Below, piece by piece: positions 11,101-19,141 of a stretch of DNA of 64,000 nucleotides; position 1 is the first letter of the stretch, and every line of letters starts with the position of its first letter. Location: contig RPFO01000225.1 of the NCBI GenBank assembly GCA_009746045.1, positions 392,001-456,000 of the forward strand. The letters run 5' to 3'. A program made the position numbers and the translations under genes. The notes beneath the pieces were generated by a model. It saw only the letters and a program-made list of their open reading frames with translations, did not search any database and had not been told where the DNA came from. Origin of the DNA: Mesostigma viride. Lineage: Eukaryota > Streptophyta > Mesostigmatophyceae > Mesostigmatales > Mesostigmataceae.

Positions 11101-11260
11101 GCATTACTATGCCGTCGTTTGATTGTGCTGCCGCCTTGTGTCCACTTGCCTGCTACCCTGCAGGGAGATGAGCAACAAGTCAGACTTGCGGCGGCTAGCA
11201 CACGACCGCCGCGCGGGCCGCCTGCAGTCCTTGCTTGGTGCAAAATCTAAGCAGTACTAG
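5179..11260 (+). CDS. C2H2 zinc-finger protein with C-terminal membrane segment (partial gene model)
   Basis: Exons I can support: 5179-5421 (phase 0 at both ends), 7594-7761 (phase 0), 9905-10079 and 11164-11260 (stop TAG 11258-11260). The first reads LFPYLEAKGVPL, then a C2H2 finger WRCLACNKLFREEAFIDKHF ending in DNRHPD. The second is CLADFCDVLHCDEF followed by a basic stretch. The third carries HQFCDAHSCD and a 20-residue membrane segment (VVYYAVLSIVLLSLAGFYLY). The last is a basic cytosolic-type tail (EMSNKSDLRRLAHDRRAGRL). Donor 10080 and acceptor 11163 join in phase 2 without disturbing the frame. Exon 9905 needs a phase-1 partner, so at least one exon in 7762-9904 is missing; a 30-bp candidate at 9177-9206 has good splice sites but does not change phase. 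The N-terminus is not found. The role is unknown; a membrane-anchored zinc-finger protein is inferred from sequence only. Confidence 0.6.
5427..6697 (+). mobile_element. ORF1-only retroelement B, 5'-truncated, with 10-bp TSD
   Basis: The TSD TCATAGGGGT lies at 5427-5436 and 6688-6697, and the element is 5437-6687 (1251 bp). It sits in the intron after exon 5179-5421 of the zinc-finger gene, starting about 15 bp inside the donor. An open frame of about 270 codons (5438-6250) has an Ala-rich coiled coil, then an RRM-like block (RRCRVILRRF ... PPPVVLTFSD) and the C-terminal signature SWSLDDDLTPAQQQQRRDQW, like L1 ORF1 proteins. No RT. The 3' UTR (6251-6687) is shared with elements at 8504 and 45637 and ends in a perfect 8-bp palindromic hairpin at 6651-6669 and a TTAACTAA-type tail. 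The frame looks undamaged, so the insertion may be recent. Confidence 0.85.
6698..7593 (+). other. Intron remainder of the zinc-finger gene
   Basis: About 0.9 kb between element B and the acceptor at 7592-7593. It is G/T-rich without coding signal, then C/A-rich from 7430 to 7590 as a long polypyrimidine-like approach to the exon. Nothing else recognised. Confidence 0.5.
8494..8798 (+). mobile_element. 3' end of ORF1-only element (G) with 10-bp TSD, carrying a 43-bp insertion
   Basis: The TSD ATGGTCCCTT is at 8494-8503 and 8789-8798; the body is 8504-8788. It is the 3' UTR of the B/E subfamily only, with no coding part. Compared with 46310-46531 it carries an extra 43 bp or so (about 8672-8714), flanked by ATAGG on both sides. 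The extra sequence is the reverse complement of the first part of the repeat at 10411. The 3' hairpin is at 8747-8765 with one mismatch, followed by an A/T tail (ATCAATTAACTAATTAATT). Confidence 0.8.
9341..9376 (+). repeat. Degenerate plant-type telomere-like motif
   Basis: Five loosely spaced variants of CCCTAAA (AACCCTAAAACCC, GCCCTAAACC, TAACCCT) lie in the intron of the zinc-finger gene. It is too short and degenerate to be a telomere and may be chance or a scar of break repair. Confidence 0.35.
9484..9503 (+). repeat. Poly-C tract of about 20
   Basis: A homopolymer C run in the intron of the zinc-finger gene. The exact length may be uncertain in the assembly. Confidence 0.8.
10405..10737 (+). 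repeat. Interspersed repeat R, copy 1 (full length about 320 bp)
   Basis: It spans 10411-10731 with ATGTAT on both flanks (10405-10410, 10732-10737) and lies in the intron between the last two exons of the zinc-finger gene. It begins AAGGAGACAACCAGCCCAGG and ends AATGGAAACCACTGA. Near-identical copies lie at 51830-52145 and, split by an insertion, at 48960-49018 plus 51503-51765; shorter pieces are at 46570, 48857 and, inverted, 8672. There is no ORF, no terminal inverted repeat and no A-rich tail. The class (SINE or short DNA element) is undecided. Confidence 0.75.
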
Positions 11261-11874
11261 GCGAGTGGCCGACCTGGTATGGCCATCAGCCGGGGGCTCG
11301 CTGTTTGAGTATCTCTGTACATTGCACGATCAACCGTTTGTTTTTTCGATGGGCAGTGTCTGCACAAGCTGGCGCACGTCGAGTGGTGGCTGTGCATGTA
11401 GGCTGGCTGGGCCGGCAGTAGGTGTGCACCAACCAACCTGCACGGTTGGGCCCAGCCTGACCAAGTTGGCACGTATACCAAGCTAGATTGATCAATTACA
11501 CGCGGTTCCATTGCGGGGAGCTCACGGAGCACAATAATACAAAGAGTTATAAGTAAGTACTTGCATGGCATGCGCAAAGGCATGCCACGGAGTACTATGC
11601 TAATCTCATTAGAAAAAGAGAGAGAGAGAAGGAAAAAGAGAACACACGCGAAGGGGCTAAAACATGCTTCTCAACAAAATTCTCATCAGTCCAAGGGCTT
11701 CGTGCTCTGTGGCTCCCCAAGGGGACTGCGCGTAATCAATTAATTGTGCACATTGATAGAGCCTCTGGCGCGGAAATTTCACAACAGGGATGCAAATTGT
11801 AGAATTAATGTTCAAACGACCAAAAAACAGTGTCAGCTATGTTCCACTTCCACAAGTCAGAATTAGGAGGTAGC
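11261..11874. other. Intergenic, with two decayed retroelement 3' ends
   Basis: No gene. Bases 11490-11532 (-) and 11698-11745 (+) resemble decayed versions of the shared 3' hairpin region (GTGCTC followed by a G/C-rich stem and then AATTAATT or AATTGATC). A purine-rich GA tract lies at 11615-11645. Confidence 0.4.
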
Positions 11875-12129
11875 ATAAGTTACGATACAGCCATGCAGGA
11901 CAAGGAGCGGTGGAAGAAGATTGTCAAGGCACACACGCCCGACCCTGTGGGCAAGCCACCTCCCCCCAAGCGGAGGAGGCGTTTTGATGAGTAGTGTAGT
12001 TAGGCTTTTCTAGATAGAGTTAGGATAGTTCGATCACGCGGCTTCCTCCACCCCATCCATCATGAAATATGTGCTACATGACCTCCCCACGGAGGCATGT
12101 TATAATTTAATTTTTTAATAAGTTACGAT
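11875..12129 (+). mobile_element. Very short 3' copy of the RTE-like LINE, 12-bp TSD
   Basis: The TSD ATAAGTTACGAT is at 11875-11886 and 12118-12129; the body is 11887-12117 (231 bp). It contains the last 36 or so codons of the LINE ORF2 (ending PPPPKRRRRFDE, stop near 11994), the 3' UTR, the shared hairpin at 12076-12100 and a TTTAATTTTTT-type tail. The right TSD is also the left TSD of the next LINE copy, so two insertions used the same target. Confidence 0.9.
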
Positions 12130-12338
12130 GAAGGTCTTCATGCGCATGATGCTGCACAGGCTCCGCGCCGCGCTGGACCCCCACCTGGGTGAGTCTCAGA
12201 TGGGTTTCCGTAGTGGTCGTAACACTGTCATGGCTGTGTTTGTCGCGCGCCGGTTGATGGAGGAGGTGCGTCGACTTCCCCCTGACAGTTTGCCGCTGGT
12301 CTTCATTTTTGTTGACTATTAAATTAAATTAAATTATA

Positions 12339-12363
12339 ACATGCCTCCGTGGGGAGGTCATGT
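12339..12363 (-). other. 3'-terminal RNA hairpin of the middle LINE
   Basis: On the minus strand: outer stem ACATG/CATGT, a bulged A, inner stem CCTCC/GGAGG, loop CCAC. It is identical to the copies at 12076-12100 and 18478-18502. It lies just upstream of the tail, where a LINE RT would bind its template. See the finding on covariation. Confidence 0.75.
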
Positions 12364-12567
12364 AGCACATATTTCATGATGGATGGGGTGGAGGAAGCCG
12401 CGTGATCGAACTATCCTAACTCTATCTAGAAAAGCCTAACTACACTACTCATCAAAACGCCTCCTCCGCTTGGGGGGAGGTGGCTTGCCCACAGGGTCGG
12501 GCGTACATGTGCCTTGACAATCTTCTTCCACCGCTCCTTGTCCTGCATGGCAGTCCAAAGACGGGAG

Positions 12568-14545
12568 AGAGAGTGGATTAATTAATTAATTAATTATCAA
12601 CATCACTCCGTTGGGAGTCAATGTAGCACATATCCCTGAGAAGGGGCATATGGCTTTAAATACATCCTAGGCTACTTCATGCAAGGGTGGGAATGTAAGC
12701 AACACTTGCTCTAGGTGCCGCAAGGGCACCGGCACCACCATGCTGTCTCAGGTTCAACCCAGCTAAGGGGATCCTGGCACGGGGGAGGAAGATCATCATG
12801 GCTATGCAAGGGCTAGGGCATGGCTTCTCGACAGAGAGCATCTCTCTGCATGGCATAGCATGGCTAAGTTCTTAATGCAACATCCATGGGGGTCCCATTA
12901 TAGACAAAGCATGGCTAAATGTTGAAGGCATCATCCATGGGGGCCATTATGGGCGCACATGCGCGTGGGCCACATGCTAGGCTAAGCCTTACTAATCTAC
13001 ACTACTGGTATATATATTCCTAGTCTGAGGTGGCAGGAGGGGGCTGCCAGGGCTTGTGGTCAACGTGGATGACCGCCCCCCTCCAGTATACCGGCTTCCC
13101 CCTTGCGCTCTGCCGGAGCTGAAGGTAGGCCGGCCATAGCTCGCGTCGCCGTTGTTGCTGGGCCAGGGTCAAGTCGTCGTCCAGCGTGAAGCGAGTCTCC
13201 GAGAGCTTCTTGCGGCATTTAAGGAACGCCAGCTTGTCCGCCATGTACTTAAAGGTGAGGAGCACGGGGGCCGGGCCAGCCTTCCCCCGCGCGCGGGGGA
13301 GGCGGACAGCCGACATGTCCAGCTCACCAGTGAGTAACATGGGGGCAAGAATGGCGCGCTTAAATGCCTCAAGAAGGCTCGTGGAGGTCTCACCTGCCTG
13401 CTGGTCGAAGTGCTTGACGATGACATTGTGGCTGCGCCGGGCGATGTCGGCTTCCTCGCGAAGGTCGAGGGCTTGTTGCTTGAGTTGTGCCGAGATGGTG
13501 GAGGTGGTGGAGGTGGTGTGCTGCTTAAGCAAGTCCGCCCAGGTGGAGGGAGCATCGCCGGCCGAGCCAGCAGGCGCCGGCTGGGCGGCGATGTCCTTCA
13601 CCGCCTGGGCGGTGAGGCCGGCGGTGTCATGCAAGCTCTCAAGGGCGTTGGCGGTGGCTTGAAGGCGTTGGTCGAGGTCGAGGAGCTGGGCTTTGATGTC
13701 GGCAGTGGAGGCGGAAATGGCCGTGGAGGTGGAGGCGGCGGCGGTGGAAATGTGAGGAAGTTCAGCAGTCAGCGTGCCGCCGATTGCTGCTATGTCGGCA
13801 GCAAGGGGGGTCACGTGCTGCTGAAAGGCTTCCGTGAGGATGGAGCGGAGGGTGGGGACGGAAAGGGGTGGAGCCCAGATCTCGCCGTCAGAGCGCTGGA
13901 GAAGGGAGTTGAGGATGGCGTGCTGGAGATGGGGGCGGACGCAGCCGGACAGCCCGTAGATGTTGGCCCAGCGGCTGCCGTCCGGGGCGAGGAGGCGATT
14001 GATGGAGTGGAAATGGAGGCACAGGTCGTAAAGCGAAGCGTAATCCCCGAAGAAGATGCAGCGCAGAGCATCGGTCGGAGAAATGGTGGCCCAGTCGTAA
14101 TCTGCGACCTTGAAAGGCCGGGGCCGAAAGCTCGGTTCTGGGCGTGAAGACCCTCCTGTGTCGTCGGCTGGGCGGGTGCGCTTGGGGTCAGGCGATGCAG
14201 ATGGCGAGGCGTTAAGCCCGGGGGGTTGCTGGACGACCACCAGTGCACGACTAGTGTCATCGCCGCCTGCCGGACCTGAAGGCGAAGCTGCAGCCTGAGC
14301 TGCAGAATTTTCATTGCCGAGCGCAGCCGCCAGGCTGCGTTGCGTCGAGGCGCGTTTGTGCGCCATATATTGCGTTTTAGATTCGGAAAATTATATCAGC
14401 ATGTGCGTCTTAGAAAGACGAAGCGATAGTGATATTCACAGCTGAATTTGGGGCTCAAACGTGAAAGTTATGAGCTCCGCCGTCAGCCATGGCTAGACCT
14501 CGTGGCTCGTGGCTCGTCACAGGCATAGGTCTATAGAGAGTGGAT
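12568..14545 (-). mobile_element. Complete ORF1-only retroelement (element C), innermost of the nest
   Basis: The TSD AGAGAGTGGAT is at 12568-12578 and 14535-14545; the body is 12579-14534 (1956 bp). Minus-strand layout: 5' UTR of about 168 bp, one open ORF1 (14366-13020), 3' UTR of about 440 bp, hairpin at 12599-12623, and a TTAAT tail at 12579-12596. It codes no endonuclease or RT. It looks whole: the ORF is undamaged and both ends are present. It is inserted into the last codons of ORF2 of the middle LINE. Its 3' terminal hairpin has the same architecture as that of the LINE around it. Confidence 0.92.
13020..14366 (-). CDS. ORF1 protein of the non-autonomous element C (L1-ORF1-like, 448 aa)
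   Basis: Predicted RNA-binding, trimer-forming ORF1-type protein of a retrotransposon. Residues 1-75 are low complexity with basic patches (PDPKRTRPADD). Residues 80-170 form a compact domain I do not recognise (DYDWATISPTDALRCIFFGDY; NIYGLSGCVRPHLQHAILN). Residues 180-300 are Ala/Leu/Gln-rich and probably coiled coil. Residues 310-410 resemble the RRM and C-terminal domains of L1 ORF1p (NVIVKHFD; PAPVLLTFKYMADKLAFLKCRKKL), ending with FTLDDDLTLAQQQRRRELW. The start is ATG at 14366, the first in frame after the 5' UTR. Truncated relatives are at 5438-6250, 45637-46145 and 49019-49560. Whether it is expressed is unknown. Confidence 0.85.
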   Translation of the reverse strand: MAHKRASTQRSLAAALGNENSAAQAAASPSGPAGGDDTSRALVVVQQPPGLNASPSASPDPKRTRPADDTGGSSRPEPSFRPRPFKVADYDWATISPTDALRCIFFGDYASLYDLCLHFHSINRLLAPDGSRWANIYGLSGCVRPHLQHAILNSLLQRSDGEIWAPPLSVPTLRSILTEAFQQHVTPLAADIAAIGGTLTAELPHISTAAASTSTAISASTADIKAQLLDLDQRLQATANALESLHDTAGLTAQAVKDIAAQPAPAGSAGDAPSTWADLLKQHTTSTTSTISAQLKQQALDLREEADIARRSHNVIVKHFDQQAGETSTSLLEAFKRAILAPMLLTGELDMSAVRLPRARGKAGPAPVLLTFKYMADKLAFLKCRKKLSETRFTLDDDLTLAQQQRRRELWPAYLQLRQSARGKPVYWRGAVIHVDHKPWQPPPATSD

Positions 14546-16111
14546 GCGGTACTCAAACTGGGCTGGGACCACTAGGTCGTCCAGCAACATCTGGGTATAG
14601 GTCATGGCATGTTTCCCTACCTTTTTAGGAATGTTCTTGGGGCCAGGCCAGGTCAAAATGTGCCGCCCCGGTTGGCCGAGCCGCTGGGGACCGGCCAGAC
14701 CAAGGGCGGTGTCGACCTGGCTGGTGCGAGCAAGATGTCCTACAAATGCTATCCTACGCTGTCTAATCTCGTCCGAAATACGCGGCATACCGTGATACAA
14801 AGACTCTAAGGACCTACGCTGAGAAAACCCGACATTCAGGACCTGTCGGAGCATCCGGGTTACCGTGCCGTCTAGCTTGGCTGCCAGTGTTGCCGTGAGT
14901 GTCCATGCCTCGGCGCCATACGTGAGCACCGTGAGGACGAGGACCTTGAAGAGCATGCGCTTGCGGTGCTCGTCCAGGCCCTTGGAGCGCCAGTAGGTGT
15001 TGAGCGAACGGAGCTTGGCCCAGGAAAGGCCGATGCGGGTGTCCACATCGTCGGCAGTGTCCGGAAGCCAACTCCCCAACAGCTTGAAGCGGTCGCGGAG
15101 TGGGACCTCCGTCCCGTCTAGCAGGCGCGGCAGCGGTGGGCGACTGGAGGCCCCAATCACCATCGCCTCAGTTTTGACACTAATCTCCAACCCCACCGCC
15201 CTCGCCTCCAGGCCCAGACAGTCCAGCCAGGTCTGAATGTGCTCGGGGCGCGCGATGAGGGTGGTGTCGTCCGCGTAAATCAGGTCAGCCAGGCGGTAAC
15301 CCGTGCTAACCCCGCCGTGCCCACGCTCGTTAAGGATGTCCAAGCCTGGCTCGAACCCCTTAAGAGCAGTAAAGCGCGCACGTGCCTGGCGCATGACGTG
15401 GTCCACGACAATAATGAACAGGTATGGAGACAGGACACAACCTTGCCACACCCCGTGGTGAAGGGGGAATGGTGGGGTGGTGCCTTCCGCAGTCCGCACT
15501 ACTGCCTGTGAGCCCTCATACAGTCGGCGAATGGCAGCAATAAACGCTGGTGGCACGCGGTCCAGAGCTAGGATGGCCCAAAGAGCCTCCCAGAGGACCG
15601 TGTCAAAGGCCTTGATATAGTCAACAAAAATGAGGACCAGCGGCAAACTGTCAGGGGGAAGGCGACGCACCTCCTCCATCAACCGGCGCGCGACAAACAC
15701 AGCCATGACAGTGTTACGACCACTACGGAAACCCATCTGAGACTCACCCAGGTGTGGGTCCAGCGCGGCGCGGAGCCTGTGCAGCATCATGCGCATGAAG
15801 ACCTTCAGCGCGGCGCTCTGGAGGCAGACACCCCGGTAGTTACCGGGGTCAGCAGCAGAGCCCTTCTTGTACAGCATGACGCGGATGGCCGTCTGCCACT
15901 CAGCAGGCGGAGGCTCGTCAGAGAGCAGGACACGGTTGCAGAACGCCAGCAGAAGATCCCTAACCGCCAGATCAGGGGTCTTCAGCAGCTCAGCAGAAAG
16001 GTGGTCGGCCCCGACCGCCGCATCGTACCGCAGGCGAGCAAGGGCGCCGTCCAATTCCTCCAAAGTGAAGGGGTGGACGACGTCGTTGGTGGCAAGGCAG
16101 CCCTCCTTCAA
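14546..16111 (-). CDS. Reverse transcriptase part of ORF2, middle LINE
   Basis: The frame runs on the minus strand from 16111 and continues to 14531 only by reading through the TSD into the inserted element. RT landmarks: DAAVGADHLSAELLK (fingers), NYRGVCLQSAALKVFMR, motif A FVDYIKAFDT near residue 160, GVWQGCVLSPYLF, motif C LIYADDTTLI near residue 270, then the C-terminal part with LTYGAEAWTL and IRQRRIAFVGH. Catalytic Asp residues are intact. The last codons of the protein lie beyond the inserted element at 12567-12430, ending RRRRFDE. The frame differs from the upstream endonuclease ORF, so one frameshift lies near 16130. Confidence 0.88.
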
Positions 16112-17189
16112 GGCGGGGACTTGGTAGTCCGCGGCCGAGGAGGGGGGCGCTGGCGGCGGCGGGGGTCCGGCGACCCCGAGGCGGGCGGCCGTCTCGGGGT
16201 GAAGCGGCGGGGGGGGGCGCGAGCCCCACCGGTCAAGGAAACATTGTGGGCCAACCAGCGGTCAAGGCTTACCGGCGCCGTGCCGTCCCCCGTGTGCTCC
16301 ACCGGGGTGCGCTGCCGCCGGCCGCCGAGCCGGTCGAGGTGGTACCACATGTCCTTGCCCTGGTTGCGAGCCTGGCAGGCCTTGGCATCCGCGATGCACT
16401 GGGCCGCCTCCGCGTCCTGAGCATGCTCGTAGGCCTCCACAAGGGCGGCCTTGAGCAATGGTTTCTGCAGCGGGTCCCGGTTACGCTTGAGGCGGTGCCG
16501 GGCGGCCAAGACCTTGGGGTCCTGGCGGTAGAGCGGGCCGGGGCGGCGGCGGGGCATGACCGGCAGGTGCCGGGCCGCCAGCAACGGGGCACGGGCCGCA
16601 AAGCCCGCAAAAATGGCTGCGTTGGGGGCACCCTTGTCCAGCTCGTCGACGTCCGCCCGGGCGTCCAGTGCCGACAGGTACTTCCGTCGGCACCAGTTCC
16701 GCTCGTGCTCGGCGTCCGTCCAGTCCTCAGGATCTCCCTTGACCGGACGTAGAGCAGACCAGTCAGGGCGGACCACTGGGGCGCGGCGCGCGGGGACGTG
16801 GAACCGGAGCCGAAGGGTCGCGCGCACCAACCGGTGGTCAGAGCACACCGTGGGCGTGTCAAACACTCGGGTGTCCAGAACCGAGGTACACCTGGGCTGC
16901 CGTACCACCACGTAGTCCAGACAGGCCTGACGGCCGTTAGGGCCACGAAAAGTGACCAAGTCCTGGGAGGGACGTTGGAAGTGGCAGTTGACAGCAACCA
17001 TCCCGCTATCCCGCAAAAAGGCAGAAAACAGGGGAGTGTTGTCATTAGCAGCAGTGTCAGCAGGCGCAAAGCGACTGCCAGCAGTACCCACGGGGAGCGT
17101 GGCATTGGCGTCTAGCAGCATAACCAAAAAGTGGCGGGCCGGGGTGGCCCCCTCAAGGCTATGCAAGTCCTCGAAGAACTTCTGGCGTG
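16112..17189 (-). pseudogene. Endonuclease and linker part of ORF2, middle LINE, 5'-truncated
   Basis: The minus-strand frame from 17166 carries the C-terminal half of an apurinic-type endonuclease (EEP fold): VMLLDANATLP, then FRGPNGRQACLDYVVV, and SDHRLVRATLRLRF, whose Ser-Asp-His is the conserved catalytic end of the family. An Arg-rich linker (YRQDPKVLAARHRLKRNRD) follows. The N-terminal endonuclease motifs are lost to truncation at 17189. The frame ends near 16108, out of frame with the RT. Confidence 0.8.
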
Positions 17190-18538
17190 TTGTTGACTAT
17201 ATCAAGGCCTTTGACACGGTTCTCTGGGAGGCTCTTTGGGCCATCCTAGCTCTGGATCGGGTACCACCTGCGTTTATTGCTGCCATCCGCCGTCTGTATG
17301 AGGGTTCACAGGCAGTAGTGCGGACTGCGGAGGGCACCACTCCACCATTCCCCCTTCACCACGGGGTGTGGCAAGGTTGTGTCCTGTCCCCATACCTGTT
17401 CATTATTGTCGTGGATCACGTCATGCGCCGGGCACGTGCGCGCTTTACTGCTCTTAAGGGGTTCGAGCCAGGCTTGGACATCCTTAACGTGAAAGAGCAC
17501 GGCGGGGTTAGACCTGGTTACCGCCTTGCCGACCTGATTTATGCGGATGATACCACCCTCATCGAGAGCCCCGAGCACATTCAGACCTGGCTGGACTGCC
17601 TGGGCCTGGAGGCGCGGGCGGTGGGGCTGGAGATTAGTGTCAAAACTGAGGCGATGGTGATAGGGGCATCCAGTAAACCACCGCTACCGCGCCTGCTCGA
17701 CGGGACGGAGGTCCCGTTCCGCGACCGCTTCAAGTTGTTGGGGAGCTGGCTTCCTGACACCGCCGACGATGTGGACACCCGCATCGGCCTTGCCTGGGCC
17801 AAGCTCCGTTCGCTCACACCCTACTGGCGCTCGAAGGGCCTCAACGGGCACCGCAAGCGCATGCTCTTCAAGGTCCTCGTCCTCACGGTGCTCACGTATG
17901 GCGCCGAGGCGTGGACCCTCACACCCAAACTGGCAGCTCGGCTCGACGGCACAGTCTACAGGATGCTCCGGCAGGTCCTTAATGTAGGTTTTTCCGAGCG
18001 TCCGTCATCAGAGTCTTTGTATCATGGCATGCCTCGTGTTTCGGACGAGATTAGGCAGCGTAGGATAGCATTTGTAGGACACCTTGCACGCACCAGCCAG
18101 GTCGACACCACCCTCGGTCTGGCCGGCCCCCAGCGGCTTGGACAGCCAGGGCGGCACATTCTGACCTGGCCTGGCCCCAAGGACATTCCCAAAAGGGTAG
18201 GGAAACCTGTCACGAACTACGTTCAGATGTTGCTGGACGACCTAGTGGTCCCAGCCCAGTTTGAGCACCGCATCCACTCTCTCTCCCGTCTTTGGACTGC
18301 CATGCAGGACAAGACGCGATGGAAGAAGATTGTCAAGGCGCACACGCCCGACCCTGTGGGCAAGCCACCTCCCCCCAAGCGGAGGAGGCGTTTTGATGAG
18401 TAGTGCAGTTAGGGTTTTCTAGATAGAGTTAGGATCGTTCGATCACGCGGCTTCCCATCCATCATGAAATATGTGCTACATGACCTCCCCACGGAGGCAT
18501 GTTATAATTTAATTTAATTTTTTTTAATAAGTTACGAT

Positions 18539-19141
18539 GCATTACCCACTATCAGGATAGCTAAAAATTTTCCAACTAATATTCTATTATCAATGTGACC
18601 ATGATTTGTTCCGTGTGCCCCGCAGTACACTAATGCAACGCTGTTCAGACATGTGAAATTCTGCACCCGGTGATGTCGAACTTCAAGCAGAAAGGTGCCA
18701 TCTCAGCTCACAGGCTAATTAAGCTCCTTTCATTGCATGCAAGATTGTCCGCATGGTCAAGAGCGAGACTGCCAGCCGAACTATTGAATCCTGCCCTCTG
18801 GCTGTTCCCACAGCTAGCACAGTCATGACTCCCTCACCCCGAGCGCAACCTACTGAGAGGGCACGAATCATTATGTATCCATGGGACAACAACGTTTTGG
18901 TTTCCGCGGCCCTGCTGCACACAGCGACGATGCAGAGCCCTTCCAGGCTTTCCCTGACGGCATCGTAAGCTGGGGCCAGGGATGCTCAGATGTCTCATAC
19001 AGGACCATGGCCTAGGGAACAATCGCAGTGTGCACAAGCGCGAGCCCAGCCATCGCCCGCAGGACAGGAGCACATCACTCCTGCCCATCACAACACTGAC
19101 CAAGCCATATCCCAGCCTAATAGGTCACTCTGCCATCATTC
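18539..19141. other. Intergenic, nothing recognised
   Basis: About 600 bp between the LINE nest and the CENP-B-like gene. Short frames only. It should contain the 3' UTR of the minus-strand gene ending at 19142. Confidence 0.5.

Larger units (their letters stand above)
12309..17200 (-). mobile_element. RTE-like LINE, second copy inserted in opposite orientation (middle level)
   Basis: The TSD TTGTTGACTAT is at 12309-12319 and 17190-17200; the body is 12320-17189, interrupted by 12579-14534. Read on the minus strand it begins at 17189 inside the endonuclease, then RT, then the 3' end with hairpin at 12339-12363 and the TTTAA tail at 12320-12336. The target is inside the RT gene of the outer copy, at codons of the FVDY motif. 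It is 5'-truncated, as usual for target-primed insertion. Confidence 0.92.
12118..18538 (+). mobile_element. RTE-like LINE, 5'-truncated outer copy, split by a nested insertion
   Basis: The TSD ATAAGTTACGAT is at 12118-12129 and 18527-18538. Element sequence is 12130-12319 and, after the nested insertion, 17201-18526. It starts inside the reverse transcriptase (KVFMRMMLHRLRAALDPH), so the endonuclease is absent. The 17201-18403 part carries the IKAFDTVLWEAL half of RT motif A, motif B (GVWQGCVLSPYLF), motif C LIYADDTTLI, and the thumb and C-terminal region (LTYGAEAWTL, RQRRIAFVGH). The reading frame stays open to TAG at 18401-18403. The 3' UTR contains the hairpin at 18478-18502 and a TTTAA-rich tail. 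Clade assignment (RTE-like, apurinic endonuclease in the sister copy) is from motif style. Confidence 0.9.

Noticed and set aside
12128-12322. Small RT-like gene of 64 codons
   Set aside because: It is the first part of the outer LINE copy. Its ATG comes from the TSD and its stop from the inserted tail.
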